DNA of 64,000 nt, from contig NC_058042.1 of the NCBI RefSeq assembly GCF_020085105.1, positions 10,363,501-10,427,500 on the forward strand, in the 5' to 3' direction. A program made the position numbers and the translations under genes. Every line of letters begins with the position of its first letter. The stretch's first letter is position 1. Below the pieces are notes generated by a model that was not told the DNA's origin, searched no databases, and saw only the letters and a list, made by a program, of their open reading frames with translations. Shown piece by piece: positions 9,304 through 22,318 of this stretch. This stretch comes from Siniperca chuatsi. Lineage: Eukaryota; Chordata; Actinopteri; Centrarchiformes; Sinipercidae.

Positions 9304-12300
9304 GTGAGTGGTGTGACAGCTGTGGGATCAAATGAGCCACAGGTGCTCACATCAGTGCCATGGGTACCATTATACACTCAGTTATCAGATACACCTAACT
9401 AAAACCAATGCAGTCTAATACAACAACCCTGCAATAAATCCTACCAACATAAACATTATACAGTTCAGTTTTTGTGTTGATTCAACTTTATTGCCATTTT
9501 GCAGGCTTTAGTTTGTGGTGCTGATACCGAGACTGTTTCTAATATTTTGTCAATCCCATATATCAATGAGGATAGACTAAATATTAGAGACACCTCTCAG
9601 TATAATGCAATACAATATTAACATGTTTACTTAATTTATACCAGTAAGGATAGACTTCAACAGTTTATACAAAAAAACCTGAACATTGTAACCTTTATGA
9701 AGTTAAGATGAATTGCAGGGCTGTTGTATTAGACTGCAATAGTTTTATCTGTGTATTTACGACACATACTGTACATAGAGCACTGAAAATGTCATGAAAC
9801 CAAAGCTTATGCTGATGTTTTGTTTTGCTCATTGAATATAAATAGACTTGTGTTCTTTTTTGGCTCGTTTGTGTTTTTTTCTAGGCCTCTACCGTATCCA
9901 AAACCCACAGAAGAGGTCTTAGAAGTTATCTTTGATGCACTCAAAAATAGATGAGGACAAGCTAGTCAAATATTTTCAGAAGGAATGTTTCACTTGAATA
10001 AAAGAAAAAGGATTGAGGATATAGTGAAGCTTGGGAAACCTCTGTAAGCTCTGTATGTTTCTCTGATTTGAATGTTACTCTGCAAAACTAGCACCACACA
10101 GTGGTGTTACAAGTCTAAAGGGCGGGCCTACCATGACACAGCAAACCTTTGCCGTTTGTGTATTACAATTAAAGCGCTAGATGTTGCAACACCACCAGCG
10201 CTGATGTTGTTTTTCAGCCAGTGAGTTCTGCCTGCCCTTTGACATGCATTTCAGTTAAAGTGATTTGAACACAGAAATGTAACTTGACCCTCCATTTGCT
10301 TGTTACATATGTAAAAAACATGGTGAGAGATGCCTTACAGTATAATGACAGCATATAACTCCACATTTAAAGCCCAGAGATATGAGACACCGGGAAAAAA
10401 TGCAGTCAGCGTACACAGCATTAATAGCATTTAATGCAATCCAATACAATAGTGAGGCAGTGAATGCCACCTTTATGAAAATGATATGATGTTTTGTTGA
10501 GACTGTGTCAGAGAGTAGGTTTAACTCAAATTTTTGAGACGTTATTGTATTTAATTTGCATTATATCTTACAACTAAACATTATATTGTCCCCCTCAAAT
10601 ACATAAAGAGGGCAGGGAATCATATTGTACAGCTTTGTGTATTATTTCGATTTAGATATGATGAAATCACATGACATAGAAAAAGTCACTTTTTTTTTCT
10701 TAACCCATTATTTTATTCATGTCCATTCTTACCTACATCAACTTACCCCAATCCCCCCTATACCTAACAGCATTTCAGTTATTGATCAAGCTGACCTGGG
10801 TGCAAACAAAGTCTAAAAGGTCTAAAGGTGTCATCACTGAAACCCTTGATATGAAATGGTTTGTTAACCTTTGGCTTCACCAGTCAACCTTCAGCCCTCC
10901 TGGTTATGAAAGTTGTATTCGACTGTTATATCTGTGTGCTCAGATTTGCTACAAAAAACAGTTCCCTGCAGAGATTTGAGATGTTTTTCCAATTCATCTG
11001 AGATATGAGAAGTCACACAGAGCAAAGACTAGGCTGTGGGCTCAGAATAAACAAAGGTAATGGTGTTTATGTCCTCCATATTTACAGCTGCTGCAGAGTC
11101 ATGCCAGTGCAGACCGAATGGTTGCGCTTCTCAGCATCTACGAGGAAGAGGACAAGGCCTACCAGGACCTGGTGACTGTGGCCACCACCTTCTTCCAGTA
11201 TCTGCTCCAGCCTTTCAGGGACATGAGAGAGCTGGCCTGCCTCTACAAGATGGAGATCCTGGTAAATACAGACATATATTTAGCAGCTGTGGACTTTTTT
11301 AGGATGTGGTAAATGATTATATACAGATGATATAGTTTGCAATTTGTTTTGGTATCTAAATATTGAAAATATCCTCATCAGGAATTTTTATGTTTAACAA
11401 AAATGCAGAGGGAGTTTTGGGGAAGGTTCTCAAATCAAAGCAAAGGTCTGCATGCAGGTTGTCTTTGTTTTGTTTTTTGCACCTTTATTTATTCAGGGAG
11501 TTTCACTGAGTACAACCACAGTTTGATCTGCTGGCCACTGAGCAGCTGGGGTTGGGGTTAATGACCTTGAGGGAGGGGCAAGTGCTGCTTTTCACTTTCA
11601 CAGTCACAAGCTCGCTTCTCTAACCTTTAGGCCACCACTGCCAACATAGTGAAATGCAATGTTTATATATACTATATTTCCTTCAGTGATCACTGCAGGG
11701 TCCCTTTCAGTCTTAGCCATTTGATTTGTAACTGCTGAGCTTCATACAGCACTAATGGAAGGACTGGCCTGTTTCATTTTTCCAACTCTCCATCATGGTC
11801 TAGACACTCATACCTATACTCACATGGTGGTGGAGTGATTAACAGAATTCAGTATTTTTATGTGTCATTCAAGCAAAATGTAAGGTCGAATTTTATTTTC
11901 TCACTAAACTAGCTTTGACTAAAAGCTGAATTTATATGTATGTGGGTTAAGTATCTGTCATAAGTCTGCATTAAATCACTGAGTGTAAAGTTGTCCACTG
12001 TTTTGCTTACCATGCTTCTCTGCAGAAGTCTTTGGAGTTTGAGGACTTGGGTCCTAAGAGAATTGCAGCTCTGGAGAAGGAGGCGGAGGAGTGGAGAACG
12101 AAAGCAGAAGACGCAGTCGCCTCAATCCAGGACATCACTGTCAACTACTTTGCACAGACTTCAAAGGCTCTGGCTGGTATAAGTGTTTATTTCTGTTATT
12201 TGTGTATGGATGAATTAATTAATAACTTTCATGTGTCATTCGTCAGTGCACAGGAAATTAAGTGCCGCAGAGTCACAAGTTCCATGGCAACTGCAGACAA

Positions 12301-15300
12301 ACAACATATTTATGATTTATGTTATCTAATATTCACATAATCAGAAGTCCACACAAAATACACATTGTCATATTAATCTAAAAGGAAGTAGAAGGTTTAA
12401 GGACCACTTTAAATAATTACATGAAGAAAAATTAATAATATAACAGATAATTGCGCTGTGGGATAAACTTCATGCTCAAAGTAAGCTTTTTAAAGTGTTG
12501 TTGGAAGGAGGAAAAATTGGATAAGAATTTTACTTTGTATGGCAGCCATCTGTCATGTGGTCATTTTGTGGATTTCCACCTTAATCTGAAGGAAAACAAC
12601 ATCCAAAAGCAAACGTATGGATACACTCGTTCCACAATCTATATGGCTGGCAATTGTAGCTATATTTATGTGCCTGTAAATCCACCATTTATTTAAAGTA
12701 ATACATGTATGCCTGTTGTATGCTGCTGGTTTGTGCAAGAGGCAGGTTAGGGAATGTAGATATGACGAAAAGTAAATTCCAACATTCACAGAACAGTATT
12801 TTATGACCTCTGAAATTCTTTGAACACCTCAAATTGATTAGTAAAAGTATCCATTGGTGTTTTACTTTTGTTACTTTTGTTTTGTACCCATGTTAATATA
12901 TATACAGTATATGTGCTGTGTGTGATGCAGGCATAATGGACCCTTCTGTGCATGTTCAGGTATGTTAAAGCAGATAGAGGAAGATAAGTGTCGTTTTGGA
13001 GCTGCTGCATGGGCGTCTGCAGCTCCCAGACTGGAAAAACTACGCTTCCTATTGGCCAAAGAAACCCTGCAGCATATGAGAACTAAAGAGATGTGCCTCA
13101 ACCGCAAGAAAGACGGCATCAGAAGAAGGGTGTGTGTCTTACGGTTTTTTGATTAACATAAACTACATCTTTTCTAGGGGTTCTGTAATCAGTCAGCACA
13201 TTCCATAATGGTATATTGGACTCTGACCCAGTTGTAAGGGTTTAGTTGTCATTCATATCTTTATTTCCAGTGCCAAGGCCGACACTGCTTTTGTAGTGGT
13301 TGTGAGTCTGTCGAGATGTAACACGTACTTGCTCTAGTGTATCTTTCACTTGGTATTCCAGTCTGATGTGAATCTCTGACTGCTAAAGTCCTTTGATCTA
13401 TTTATAAAGGCTCTCTAAAAACACAGAGAATCCCCTCGATACACCCCCAAAACCTGCATTCATAAATACGTGAGTGCGTCTGTGTTTATATACACGATCA
13501 AACGTGACAGCTATATGTATATATGTGAGTACAGGGTATATTTCTAATGTCAGGATCACAGTATTTTGGGGAAACTGCAGTGAATTACTTGCTGCTTTAG
13601 GGTGTCGTGCTGTGCATTTGAGCTTTTTGGAAGAGAACACCTTCAGCACCTTCACCTTCATGTGGCTGCATTATTCATCCGATTAAGCTCTTTAAAAAAA
13701 TCAGGTTTCAGGATGCTGGCAGTGTCTACCACTGTGAAATCAACATGAGCCTTTACAGAGACAGTTGTGTGTGAGTGTTTATAATGAGATCAGTAAGCTA
13801 CACCTACGCAAAATCTTGCTCTGGTAGCAACATAACTCTGTGGCTCTCTTGAGTGCGCCGTTGTGCCTGCAGGTGTCACAACACGACGCCTTTACATTTA
13901 GTGTGTGTGTGTGTTTACAGTATATTTGGAATGAGCTGTATGTTATCTAAAATCAATTTTACTCTGTACAGCTGTCAAGTGGTAGTGTGTGTATTTATAG
14001 TTCACATAATTAAAAGTGTTTAAGGACATACATGTGCTTAAATGTGTCAGCTACATATCAAGCATACTTAACATTACTGTCCTGTCTTGCAGGTAGCTGT
14101 TGGTTTCAGCTCATTTCATCACAGTATGAAAATCAACTTCAAGAGATTAAAACTGACTTGAGACAGACACTGAGCTTTATTTTTATGTCAGATTTTTTTT
14201 TTCACCCGCTAATGTAGTTGAAAGCAGAGACTACTTTGAAAACTCATGTTCAAGGACACTCCCACATCCAGAATTTGAGTCAGCTGTCAAAAAGCACTGC
14301 ATTCACAAGCAATTGTGTCACAAAAATTAATCAAACCCAGAAGGCAAACAATTAGAAACATACTGTAGATGTCATGAAAAGGATAGTGTGGAGGTTATTC
14401 TTATTAAATAGGTTTCAGTTTGACAGCTGTCTACACTACAGTGTAGTTCATTCAAGGTGTCTTTGAACACAAAAAATACATTTTTTTTAAATATACTCCT
14501 TGCAACTGCCTCACCATCTTTTTGTGAGATTAGTGTACCAAGCTGCAAGTCTCTGCAAGTTAAATAAAATAATAGAAACCAGCAGCTGCACCAATCTTAA
14601 CACTTGGTATGCTTTACAAGATGGTCAGCAATAAGTTTGCACATTATGTACTTATTAGGCTCTAATATGCAAAGCCACAAGTATGATCCTTTAATGGGCC
14701 TGACACCACATTTTTCTGTTGTTGCGGTGCAGTTGGGCAACCTGTCTGGCAGAGTCAAGAGCCACAGAACTGATTCTAGGTCTGCGTCTGAGGACGGCCA
14801 GCAGCAGGACACAGTGGACCAGCTGGAGCTGCAGTTCTATGAAACCCAAATAGAACTGTACGACACCAAGTTTGAAATCCTGAAGAATGAGGAGCAGCTG
14901 CTGGTGGCTCAGATAGACACCCTGCGACGGCAGATTAAAGGTAGATGTGTGGGCTACTTCTGATTTATGGAGGAAGAAGAGGTTCTAAGCATACCACCTT
15001 TTTGAGCAAAATTGAATCACTGTGAAAGACAGTGATGTCCTTGTACAGTCCACCTTAAAACACTCAAGCTACATTCATTTAAAGATGTATGAAGGACGCT
15101 GTATTTCAAATCACTTCTTTTTTTAGAAATCAGTACCAGAAGTACAAAATAACGAAGCAGAGAGAGAAGGCTCACACTGTGAGGCAGCCGTGAAGCTCTA
15201 ATTGGAATCTAAAGGTCCTTACACAAATTGCCATCTTGGCCTGAACACTGTATTGAAATTAATGCACTAATACAGCGAATGAACGGAAACATTTAAACAC

Positions 15301-18300
15301 TTGAACAAGGTAATGCTTTGCAGTGTAAATGCCCTGCAATAAATACCAACTTACCTAAAGGGTCAGGTCTACTAAGCCACAACTTGAGCCCTGTTTTTAA
15401 GCACATTTTGCCAAATTGACTCCATTAAAAATAAAACACACCTTACAGGATAATGCTACACTACACTACACATACCATACAGTTGCATCAACGTCCTTCT
15501 GAGTTCTGACACAGTTATAATTAAACATTACATGTTACACAATGTTTAACATATTTATTACAGGACTGTTGTATTCGATTACATTACGATGTACATGGGG
15601 TTTCTGTTTTTCTGGTCACTCAGTGTGTTGTGCACAGGATTTACTTTGGGGAAATATTTTGTTCATGTAAATATTTCCCTAATTGCTCCTCCGGGGACTT
15701 TGGGTGTTTGCTTCCAAGTGGTGTGTATGTACATGCTGTGTGTCTGCTTGTCTGTGTCTGTGGTGACTTTGACTCTGTGTGTACTTACCTTTGCTGCTTC
15801 CACACTTATTTTCCCAACTTAAAAGAAGGAAGGTGTCCTCTACCAGTTGCTGTTCAGTAAAGATAAAATAAAAAAGGACTGAGAAAAATATGAGATGTTG
15901 CAAATCAAAGGAGGCTGCTGAGTTTATGGAGCCTTTCAAAAGAGTTCAAAGTTTGTACTGTAAATAAAATACTCGTCAGTAGGCAAGGACTTTTCTAATG
16001 CCCTTATTGGAATATATGAATTAGTTTATTAGAAATCTACTTCTTGTCACAGAGACTCTTTCTTACTCACAACTGACACAGGATAAAATGCAGAGCACCT
16101 GGTTTCTTGTATGCATGTAAACATAGTGTATATGCACAAAAAACATACATTAATTTGATAAAGCATTAAGACAAGAAATTAAATAATGCATTTACATGAG
16201 CTGCAATAGTCAGTTTGCTCCAAAACCTCCAGTTTATATGCAGCTGGTCAGTAATGAAATTTCTCCCTTAACACCGAACATATTGCTTGAACAATACTTT
16301 CCCTAACCTGGGTCTTCGTCATCCAAAAGCCGTTTTAAAATCCAGCTAAGTGGCCCAGGAAGTGTTTTTTTCATGCAGAAATCTACCTGTGTTAATCGGG
16401 TTTCTCTTTACCCCTTATCCTGATAAAGGAAACTAGTTTTCCTGTTGTTGTTCCTCGTTTCAGAAGGAAATAATTCAATTTCTGAAGTGCACGTACAGTG
16501 TAACCTGCATGACATCTATGGTTGACATCAGGCTGAAACCCGGGACACACTCTGCTCTGCTTTGTGTGAACTTTGATTGTTGTGATGCTGCACCTCCTTG
16601 GCTTGTTTGTCTGGCACATGAGTGTATAAAGATTTACATAGTTTACATACATAGTAGTAGTACATAGTATGTGTTTATATCGTTGAGACATTGCGAGCAT
16701 CATGTCATCTCTGTTGAATACCGAATGTAAGCACAAGTGATGATTTAAGAATTGAACTTGTATGAGTTGAAAGAGCTCCTTTTGATCAGGTAACGGGGAG
16801 TTTTAGTGATTAGACTGCATTTGTGTTTTAGAACTGAAGGAGGAGGTGGTGTACTATGATGTGTGTGAAGATCCAGAGGAGCTGCAGAGCATGGTCCACA
16901 CCTGTATTCAACAAGCAGACTCTCCGGCTGTCAGTCAGCTCAAAAGACGCCTACAGACCTTGGAAACCAAGAGAGGCAACATCTGTGCCCGGCGAGCTTA
17001 TCTCCGCAACAAAAAGGTGTCATTTATTTTCAGGAGACATTCTCTGCTGCATTAAAAATAATTTTTAGTGGCATTTTGGCCCTTTTCAAGGGCAAACGTA
17101 TTGATCTGTGAATATTAGATTGGAAATAGTTGGAAATGTAACTGAAAGAAGATGGTGCCATTTTTCTCACTATCTCCTTCACTACCCCAATTGCTGAGTT
17201 TTTAAAATAGTTTTACTATATTGTTTTATTTTTAGCTGACAGAGTAATTTAAGCACAGTTGGTGCAGTTGGCATGTTGTCCTATTGCTGGCTGCATACTC
17301 TGATTAAAAAGCATTTTATTGCTCAGAACAAAGTGGAAAGAATCCCCTCGTTAGTGGCTCCCACGAATCACCTACAATAAACTACAGGGAACAAGAATCG
17401 CATGCATGAATATTTAACAATGCAGTAAAAAAGAGAACTAACTGAGGTGTTATTTGCCCCTCATTATCAGTTTCATTTTCTGAACTTTGAAAGACATATC
17501 TGCCCAAGCACCCGCTCATTTCTGATTATGGTGTGTACATGTTAATCTACAATTGTGTATTGTTGGGGGAAAAATGTATTAATGTTTGTGTGTGCTTTTA
17601 GGATCAGTGCATGGAGGCCCACGAGCAGAAGCAGCTGCCAGCCAAGCAGAGCTCCATACTCTTCAACCAACATCATCAGGTCCACCTGGTACGTCACCAC
17701 GGCAACCAACAGAGATGCTCGTGTACTGGCAGAAGCCGCAAATGAAACTGGATCCAATTCTTTCTCTCTAATACCTCCTCAATGTCTCCCTCTGTTGTCT
17801 GCAGAAACGAGAGAAGAGGAAAGAGGAGGAGCAGAGGAGACGACAGTGGGTGGACGAGGAGCGAGAGAAGACTCTGAGCAGATTACGATCCTTCAGGGAG
17901 GTCAGGCTCTCTCATTGTCTCTGCTCCGCCTTCCCCGGCAGCTTCTCTACTGTTCATACCCTCTTAATTCAGTAGTTCACCTCAATATTAAAATTCACTT
18001 ATTAACTTCTCAACCCCCACGTCAGAGGAAGGTCTGATGACCTGTGCTGTACTAGTGAGCTGTCTTAATGGTGCATAGAGGACCAGAGCTGCACAAGACA
18101 GGACAGTGAAAAAATAAGGGAGTAAATTTTGGTCCTTTGTTTGGGAACAGAATTGTTTTGGTTTGGTGTATGAGCTATTTGTTATTAATAGATTAATAAA
18201 TATTGATATTAAACACTTTTTAGCAGAGATCCCTCAAATTTAGATGTGAAAGACTTGTGACAAATATGTTCTGGTGGCAGAATGCTTTACAGTTGAACAA

Positions 18301-19224
18301 TAATGTATTGTAATATTAACAGACTCCACATTTCCATCTGCTCTGCTTGAATCCGCATCTCTGCCAACTTTTGTGTTGCAGTGTTGTAAACAGTGGAGTC
18401 TGCTGAAAATGCTATATAATGTTGACACTGTCTCTAAACCACCTAAGTGCTTTCTTATGTTTCCTTTTCCTAATACTAACATACCGCTAATAAGCTGATA
18501 TTGGCCCTCGGCTATATTAGTTTGGCTCTAGTTTGTAGAAAATCAAGGAATCATGAGCTTCTAAGGAAAACAGTGTGATTCGATTGAAAGCTCCAGGAGC
18601 AGGCTGCACCAACTGTTCGTAAATATAAACTTAGCCTAATTATAATGAAAGTGTTCTGTATGAATACCATTAACTCTGAAGTCAACTACATTTAAACAGT
18701 TAAGTTTAATATAAACTATTACTATAATAATTGTTTGTCCTCCATTTAGCTCAAAGCACCGCTGTGCCGAAGTACAGACTCGCTTGCGTGGCTGTAGACT
18801 CTTAGTCTTGTAGGAAGTAATGTTACAGCTCGTGATGCTACAATGACTTGCTCTTTACACAGTTAATTGCTTTTGATTGGACAGCGCTACAGATGCTTCC
18901 TAGCAACCAATATACACATTACAAAGAATTTACTATCCAAGACATCGCTTGAGTTGTAATGGTGCAGCCTGAATTAATAAATCACTAGATTGAAACAAGC
19001 TGCTACAAACTTAGAAATGACTTTACAAATAAATTTAGTGATGGATTTACAAATAGCTGGTGCAACCCAGTCCAGAACAGCTACTGAGCGGCCTTTGTGG
19101 TGAGACTGTCAACCAGTCAATTTTATGGATTTTTTCGGTTTTGTTTTTTGAGTTTTAAAAGATCGTCCAACTCAAGCAGATTAGGAGGATTTATTTTCTC
19201 TTTGTGTAGGCATCGTGGTTTTAG

Positions 19225-19269
<45 letters not shown>

Positions 19270-22200
19270 GAGCACATTCCCTCTGTCACTTCAGTTTAAT
19301 CTCAAGTCACTGTGAGACCTATTCAAAACAAAAAACATCAGACTGCTGTGTGGGCGTTGTCTTGTGTCTTTGCTGTCTGTCTCAGAACATTAGACAAGAT
19401 AATCTTCTTATATCTCAAACCATTTTTCCCCCTCTTCTTCCATCTTGTTCAAGAAGCGACAGGGCCAGTACATCCTGAAGACTCCTCAGTCCAGGATTTC
19501 TCCTTCAGAAGTCCCGTGTCCCTCCCAGCCGCTGTCCATCATCAGCCTCGGCCCCTCTCCCAACTCTGAAGGACCCTCCTCTGTCCGTCCTGGACCCAGA
19601 CGAAATAAAACACCCAAGAAACTGCAGCCTAAAGACATCCCTGTCCAAATCTACTCTGCACCACCACCTCCAACAACAACCTGCCCTACTGCACCTCCTC
19701 CCCCACCACCACCACCTCTTCCCCCACCCCCTCCCCCTGCCATAACGCCTCCACCTGTCCAAGCTTCGCCTTCCTCCGAGGACACACCAATGCCTCTCAG
19801 TGAAAAAGAGGACCCTCCTTTTCCAGCCAAGAACATGCTCAAACAAAATATAGGTGAGAGTGAAATACATGCAGTATAATTCTGCTGTTTTATGTGTCTG
19901 TAATAAATGGACATCAAAATGTTGGATTTATGTCCATTTATTGGAAAAAAATACAATACAGATGGAATTTGATGTGTGAATTTGTCTGACTGCAGGGGAG
20001 GTCGTGTTGGTTTGTTTCAGAGAAAAGTGCTTGGAGTGTGTGTGTGTGTGTTTGCGTGCCTGTACATGGTGTTCTATCCTAAATTCCCAACTTCCCCCAT
20101 GAGGCCAGAGGAGGCATTTTACCTCAGTTGTGGTCCTGCTGATGCACTCTCAGCTCCGGGGAAACAGTCGCGTCCAACACAGCTTCATTTTTCTGAGCTT
20201 TCTGAGTCACTCAAGAGGAAGCTGTTTTTAAAAATGTTTTGAAAATGTGCACCAGTGACAACATGAAACAGCTCTGTGCAGTCTGCTTTGTTGTAAAAAA
20301 TGTTTAGATGCTTCATCAGCACTGAAATGAAAACAGACAACTGCAAAATGACCAACAATGCATTCTTTATTTCCAGCGCAGCTTCTTATCTGCATTGGAA
20401 GTAAGTTCACAGTGTCTGTTTTCCTTTTATTCCTGTAGGAACAATGGATGAAGTGTTGGCCTCGTTGCAGCGTGGACAGATTCAGCTGCGAAAGGTCCCC
20501 GCTCCCAGGACAGCGCCCCCTGCTGGGGACCCGAGGAGCAGTCTGATGTCTGCCATCCGACAGGGAGTCATCCTGAAGAAGGTGAGATGCTCTACAAGAA
20601 TAGAGAACATGCCAAAGTCTAGAGCTCGACTAATAAATCGGCCAGGCCAATATGTTGACTGATATTAGCTTGTTGCAGATGTGTTGTAATGTCAGCTAAT
20701 AAGTAACAAGAAATTGCATTACAGAAATGCCAAACTGGGTAATTTACAGTGTCACCATCACATAGTTTGTCCCACGAGAGCACTGACAGGTTCATTTTTT
20801 TAACTGTAAAATTCTTTTAAAAAAAAACTAATTTAAGGGATCTGTATCAAGATTGTTGTTTATGTGTTTATTTAAAAAACAGAATACTATCAGCTTATAT
20901 TTCTTAACCTGATTTTTTAAAAACTCCCAAAAATCGATATCAGTATAGGCCTCAAAAATCCAGTATGAAAAGCCCAAAACCAATAATGAATTGATCCTAC
21001 AAACAAGTATTGTCTGTGTAGCCATTCCGTCTTTCATTGTTGTCCAAAAACTATTAAAATCACATCAATAAGCCACACTGCTGCACAGGATGACATTACC
21101 ATGAACATGACCACTGTAGTTCATTTTGAGTCAATCCCACATATGCCCACATATACCAAATGTGTATTAATCCACATCGGAAAATAGTCCCCAAAAATGC
21201 ACTATTTATTTATGTTTTGGTCTTTTCATGCTATTTGTTGACGACAACAAAAATATAAATGTTCACCAGCCTTATTCTTAGTATAGGAGAAGAGTTAGAT
21301 TTTACTACCCATGGTTTATGTGAATGCATGAAATAAGTATGACATCTCATAACTCATGACATTGATGGTTTTTAGGGGTAAATGGGAATAACTGAATGCA
21401 AATTCAGTTTGAAAAATGAGGCAAATGTCCACAGGGCCTTTCAGTCATTTATACTAAATTCATTGCCATCTTAAAAGTAGCTGAACTGAATAACATATGT
21501 TAGAAATTTTATTTGTCCAGTATAATCAGCTGAAGTCCTTCTCTGTGTATACACTGTATATTGTTTTGATTTGTATAATGTTTCATTTAGATATGTTGCA
21601 TTTGTTTTTAATTGTTTTTTATTGCATGTTCATAACTGAAAACATTATCTGCTAAAAAAAAAAACATTTTTAAACTAGTTTTCTTTTCTGGGACAGTGTA
21701 TGTATAGAATCAGGTATACCTTTTTCACAACAGACAGTTTGACTTGTCATAGTTGGAAAAGCACAGGTGTTACTAATAACATTAACCATGGCTTTGTGAA
21801 AAACACCTATAAAAACACACACACACACTCTGTGGATGTTGGATGAGACCCAAAGCTTTTAATTTTATTACATTTGATCACAAAGAGTTTGTGGTGGTAC
21901 ATAGCCCAAACTGCACTCAGATGTCATCATCTCATGAAGGCACTAACAAGTGTCACAGGTATAAGTAATAACATGAATAATGGCTGTAATCCATTTAGGT
22001 GACAAGTCAAAATGGCTGCCGTGAGAAAAGGTCTATTGATTGTTCCACCAAAGACAATTTTAATAGCAGGATGTAATATGGAAGCTGAATGAAAACTGGT
22101 ATTAAATTGACTCTCGTCGTGCTGTAGATGGTTGCTGGACGTGCAGAAGTCCCGAACAGTGGAGACAATGAGCTGGAGCGCAGCATCAAAGCTGCCATGA

Positions 22201-22280
22201 TGAGGATGAAGAAGGTAGCAGCCGACTCTGACGAGGAAGACAGAGACGACGAGACACAGAGTACAGACTGGGACAGCTGA
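8728..22280 (+). CDS. whamm: whamm: WASP homolog associated with actin, membranes and microtubules (11 coding exons)
   Basis: WHAMM activates the Arp2/3 complex and links actin nucleation to ER-Golgi membranes and microtubules. Exons are 8728-9303, 11088-11261, 12026-12176, 12960-13129, 14733-14940, 16832-17016, 17602-17688, 17805-17900, 19454-19853, 20439-20581 and 22128-22280: 2343 nt, 780 aa (human about 809). Layout: N-terminal membrane-binding region (1 to about 192), conserved block plus coiled coils (about 193-550), proline tract (about 618-651), tandem WH2 motifs (about 685-703 and 716-730), connector/acidic tail (731-780) with a near-terminal Trp (STDWDS). The start is the first in-frame ATG before DSLEGWV, which matches human WHAMM. 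JMY, the paralogue, is longer with three WH2 motifs and a different neighbourhood, so WHAMM is preferred. Confidence 0.95.
9304..11087 (+). other. whamm intron 1
   Basis: 1784 bp of AT-rich sequence with no recognised gene, RNA or clear transposon. Several short open frames exist but none resembles a known protein. Confidence 0.6.
11088..11261 (+). CDS. whamm: whamm exon 2
   Basis: 174 nt, residues 193-250. RMVALLSIYEEEDKAYQDL and FFQYLLQPFRDMREL form the WHAMM/JMY family block. The acceptor tttacag is used; a second AG 9 bp on (ctgcag) would drop LLQ. Confidence 0.93.
11498..11645 (-). mobile_element. SINE remnant in whamm intron 2
   Basis: On the minus strand it reads ggtggcctaaaggttagaga (A-box-like tRNA promoter) followed by a decayed body with caaggtcattaacccc, typical of teleost tRNA-derived SINEs whose tails contain AAGGCACCTTAACCC. 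No clean target-site duplication was found. Confidence 0.5.
12026..12176 (+). CDS. whamm: whamm exon 3
   Basis: 151 nt, residues 251-300 plus one base. LGPKRIAALEKEAEEW and VSIQDITVNYF-like sequence match human WHAMM. Acceptor ctctgcag; the donor after GCTG gives phase 1. Confidence 0.94.
12960..13129 (+). CDS. whamm: whamm exon 4 (coiled coil)
   Basis: 170 nt, ending at residue 357. Completes a Gly codon, then MLKQIEEDKCRFGAAAWASA and LRFLLAKETLQHMRTKEMCL. The exon is followed by a gtgtgtgt donor. Confidence 0.93.
13130..16831 (+). other. whamm introns 4 and 5 (flanking exon 5)
   Basis: About 3.5 kb of non-coding sequence on either side of exon 5 (14733-14940). It has short GT-rich runs near 13900 but no recognisable repeat family, RNA gene or nested coding sequence. 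Confidence 0.5.
14733..14940 (+). CDS. whamm: whamm exon 5 (coiled coil)
   Basis: 208 nt, residues 358-426 plus one base. QLELQFYETQIELYDTKFEI then LKNEEQLLVAQ is the conserved helical segment. Acceptor ggtgcag. Confidence 0.94.
16832..17016 (+). CDS. whamm: whamm exon 6 (coiled coil)
   Basis: 185 nt, residues 427-488. ELKEEVVYYDVCEDPEEL and RGNICARRAYLRNKK match human WHAMM; the VVYYD motif is diagnostic of the family. Confidence 0.95.
17602..17688 (+). CDS. whamm: whamm exon 7
   Basis: 87 nt, residues 489-517: DQCMEAHEQKQLPAKQSSIL and HHQVHL. Acceptor cttttag, donor gtacgt. Only a 116-bp intron separates it from exon 8. Confidence 0.9.
17805..17900 (+). CDS. whamm: whamm exon 8 (basic/charged helix)
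   Basis: 96 nt, residues 518-549: KREKRKEEEQRRRQWVDEER then EKTLSRLRSF. The donor gtcagg is weaker than the others, but phase and the human counterpart (TLQRLRSFKDKR) agree. Confidence 0.9.
18735..18850. repeat. dispersed repeat fragment in whamm intron 8
   Basis: The stretch with tagctcaaagcaccgctgtg, ggctgtagactcttagtctt and gtaggaagtaatgttac resembles a repeat seen at many loci in percomorph genomes (from memory). It is degraded and its class is unknown to me. Confidence 0.4.
19226..19266. repeat. (GT)n microsatellite in whamm intron 8
   Basis: About 20 uninterrupted GT units, roughly 190 bp upstream of exon 9. Confidence 0.98.
19454..19853 (+). CDS. whamm: whamm exon 9 (proline-rich region)
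   Basis: 400 nt, residues 550-682 plus one base. Begins KRQGQYILKTPQSRISPS. Codes for runs of up to eight prolines at about 618-651 (DNA 19659-19757), the expected profilin/SH3-binding segment upstream of WH2. IPVQIYS matches human NIPVQVF. Confidence 0.93.
20439..20581 (+). CDS. whamm: whamm exon 10 (tandem WH2 motifs)
   Basis: 143 nt, ending at residue 730. MDEVLASLQRGQIQLRKV and LMSAIRQGVILKKV are two actin-binding WH2 motifs; LRKV and LKKV are the core tetrads. Acceptor ttcctgtag, donor gtgaga. Confidence 0.96.
22128..22280 (+). CDS. whamm: whamm exon 11 (connector/acidic tail and stop)
   Basis: 153 nt, residues 731-780 and TGA. LERSIKAAMMRMKKVAADSD is the Arp2/3-binding connector, followed by an Asp/Glu-rich tail with a Trp at the third residue from the end. 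Confidence 0.96.
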   Translation: MVAGRAEVPNSGDNELERSIKAAMMRMKKVAADSDEEDRDDETQSTDWDS

Positions 22281-22284
22281 GAGT

Positions 22285-22285
<1 letters not shown>

Positions 22286-22316
<31 letters not shown>
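22286..22316. repeat. (CA)n microsatellite in whamm 3' UTR
   Basis: Starts 6 nt after the whamm stop codon, so it is transcribed as the first part of the 3' UTR. Confidence 0.95.

Positions 22317-22318
<2 letters not shown>

Noticed and set aside
8728..22280. jmy instead of whamm
   Set aside because: Two rather than three WH2 motifs, 780 aa length, a WHAMM-like N-terminus and the fsd2/homer2 neighbours all favour whamm.
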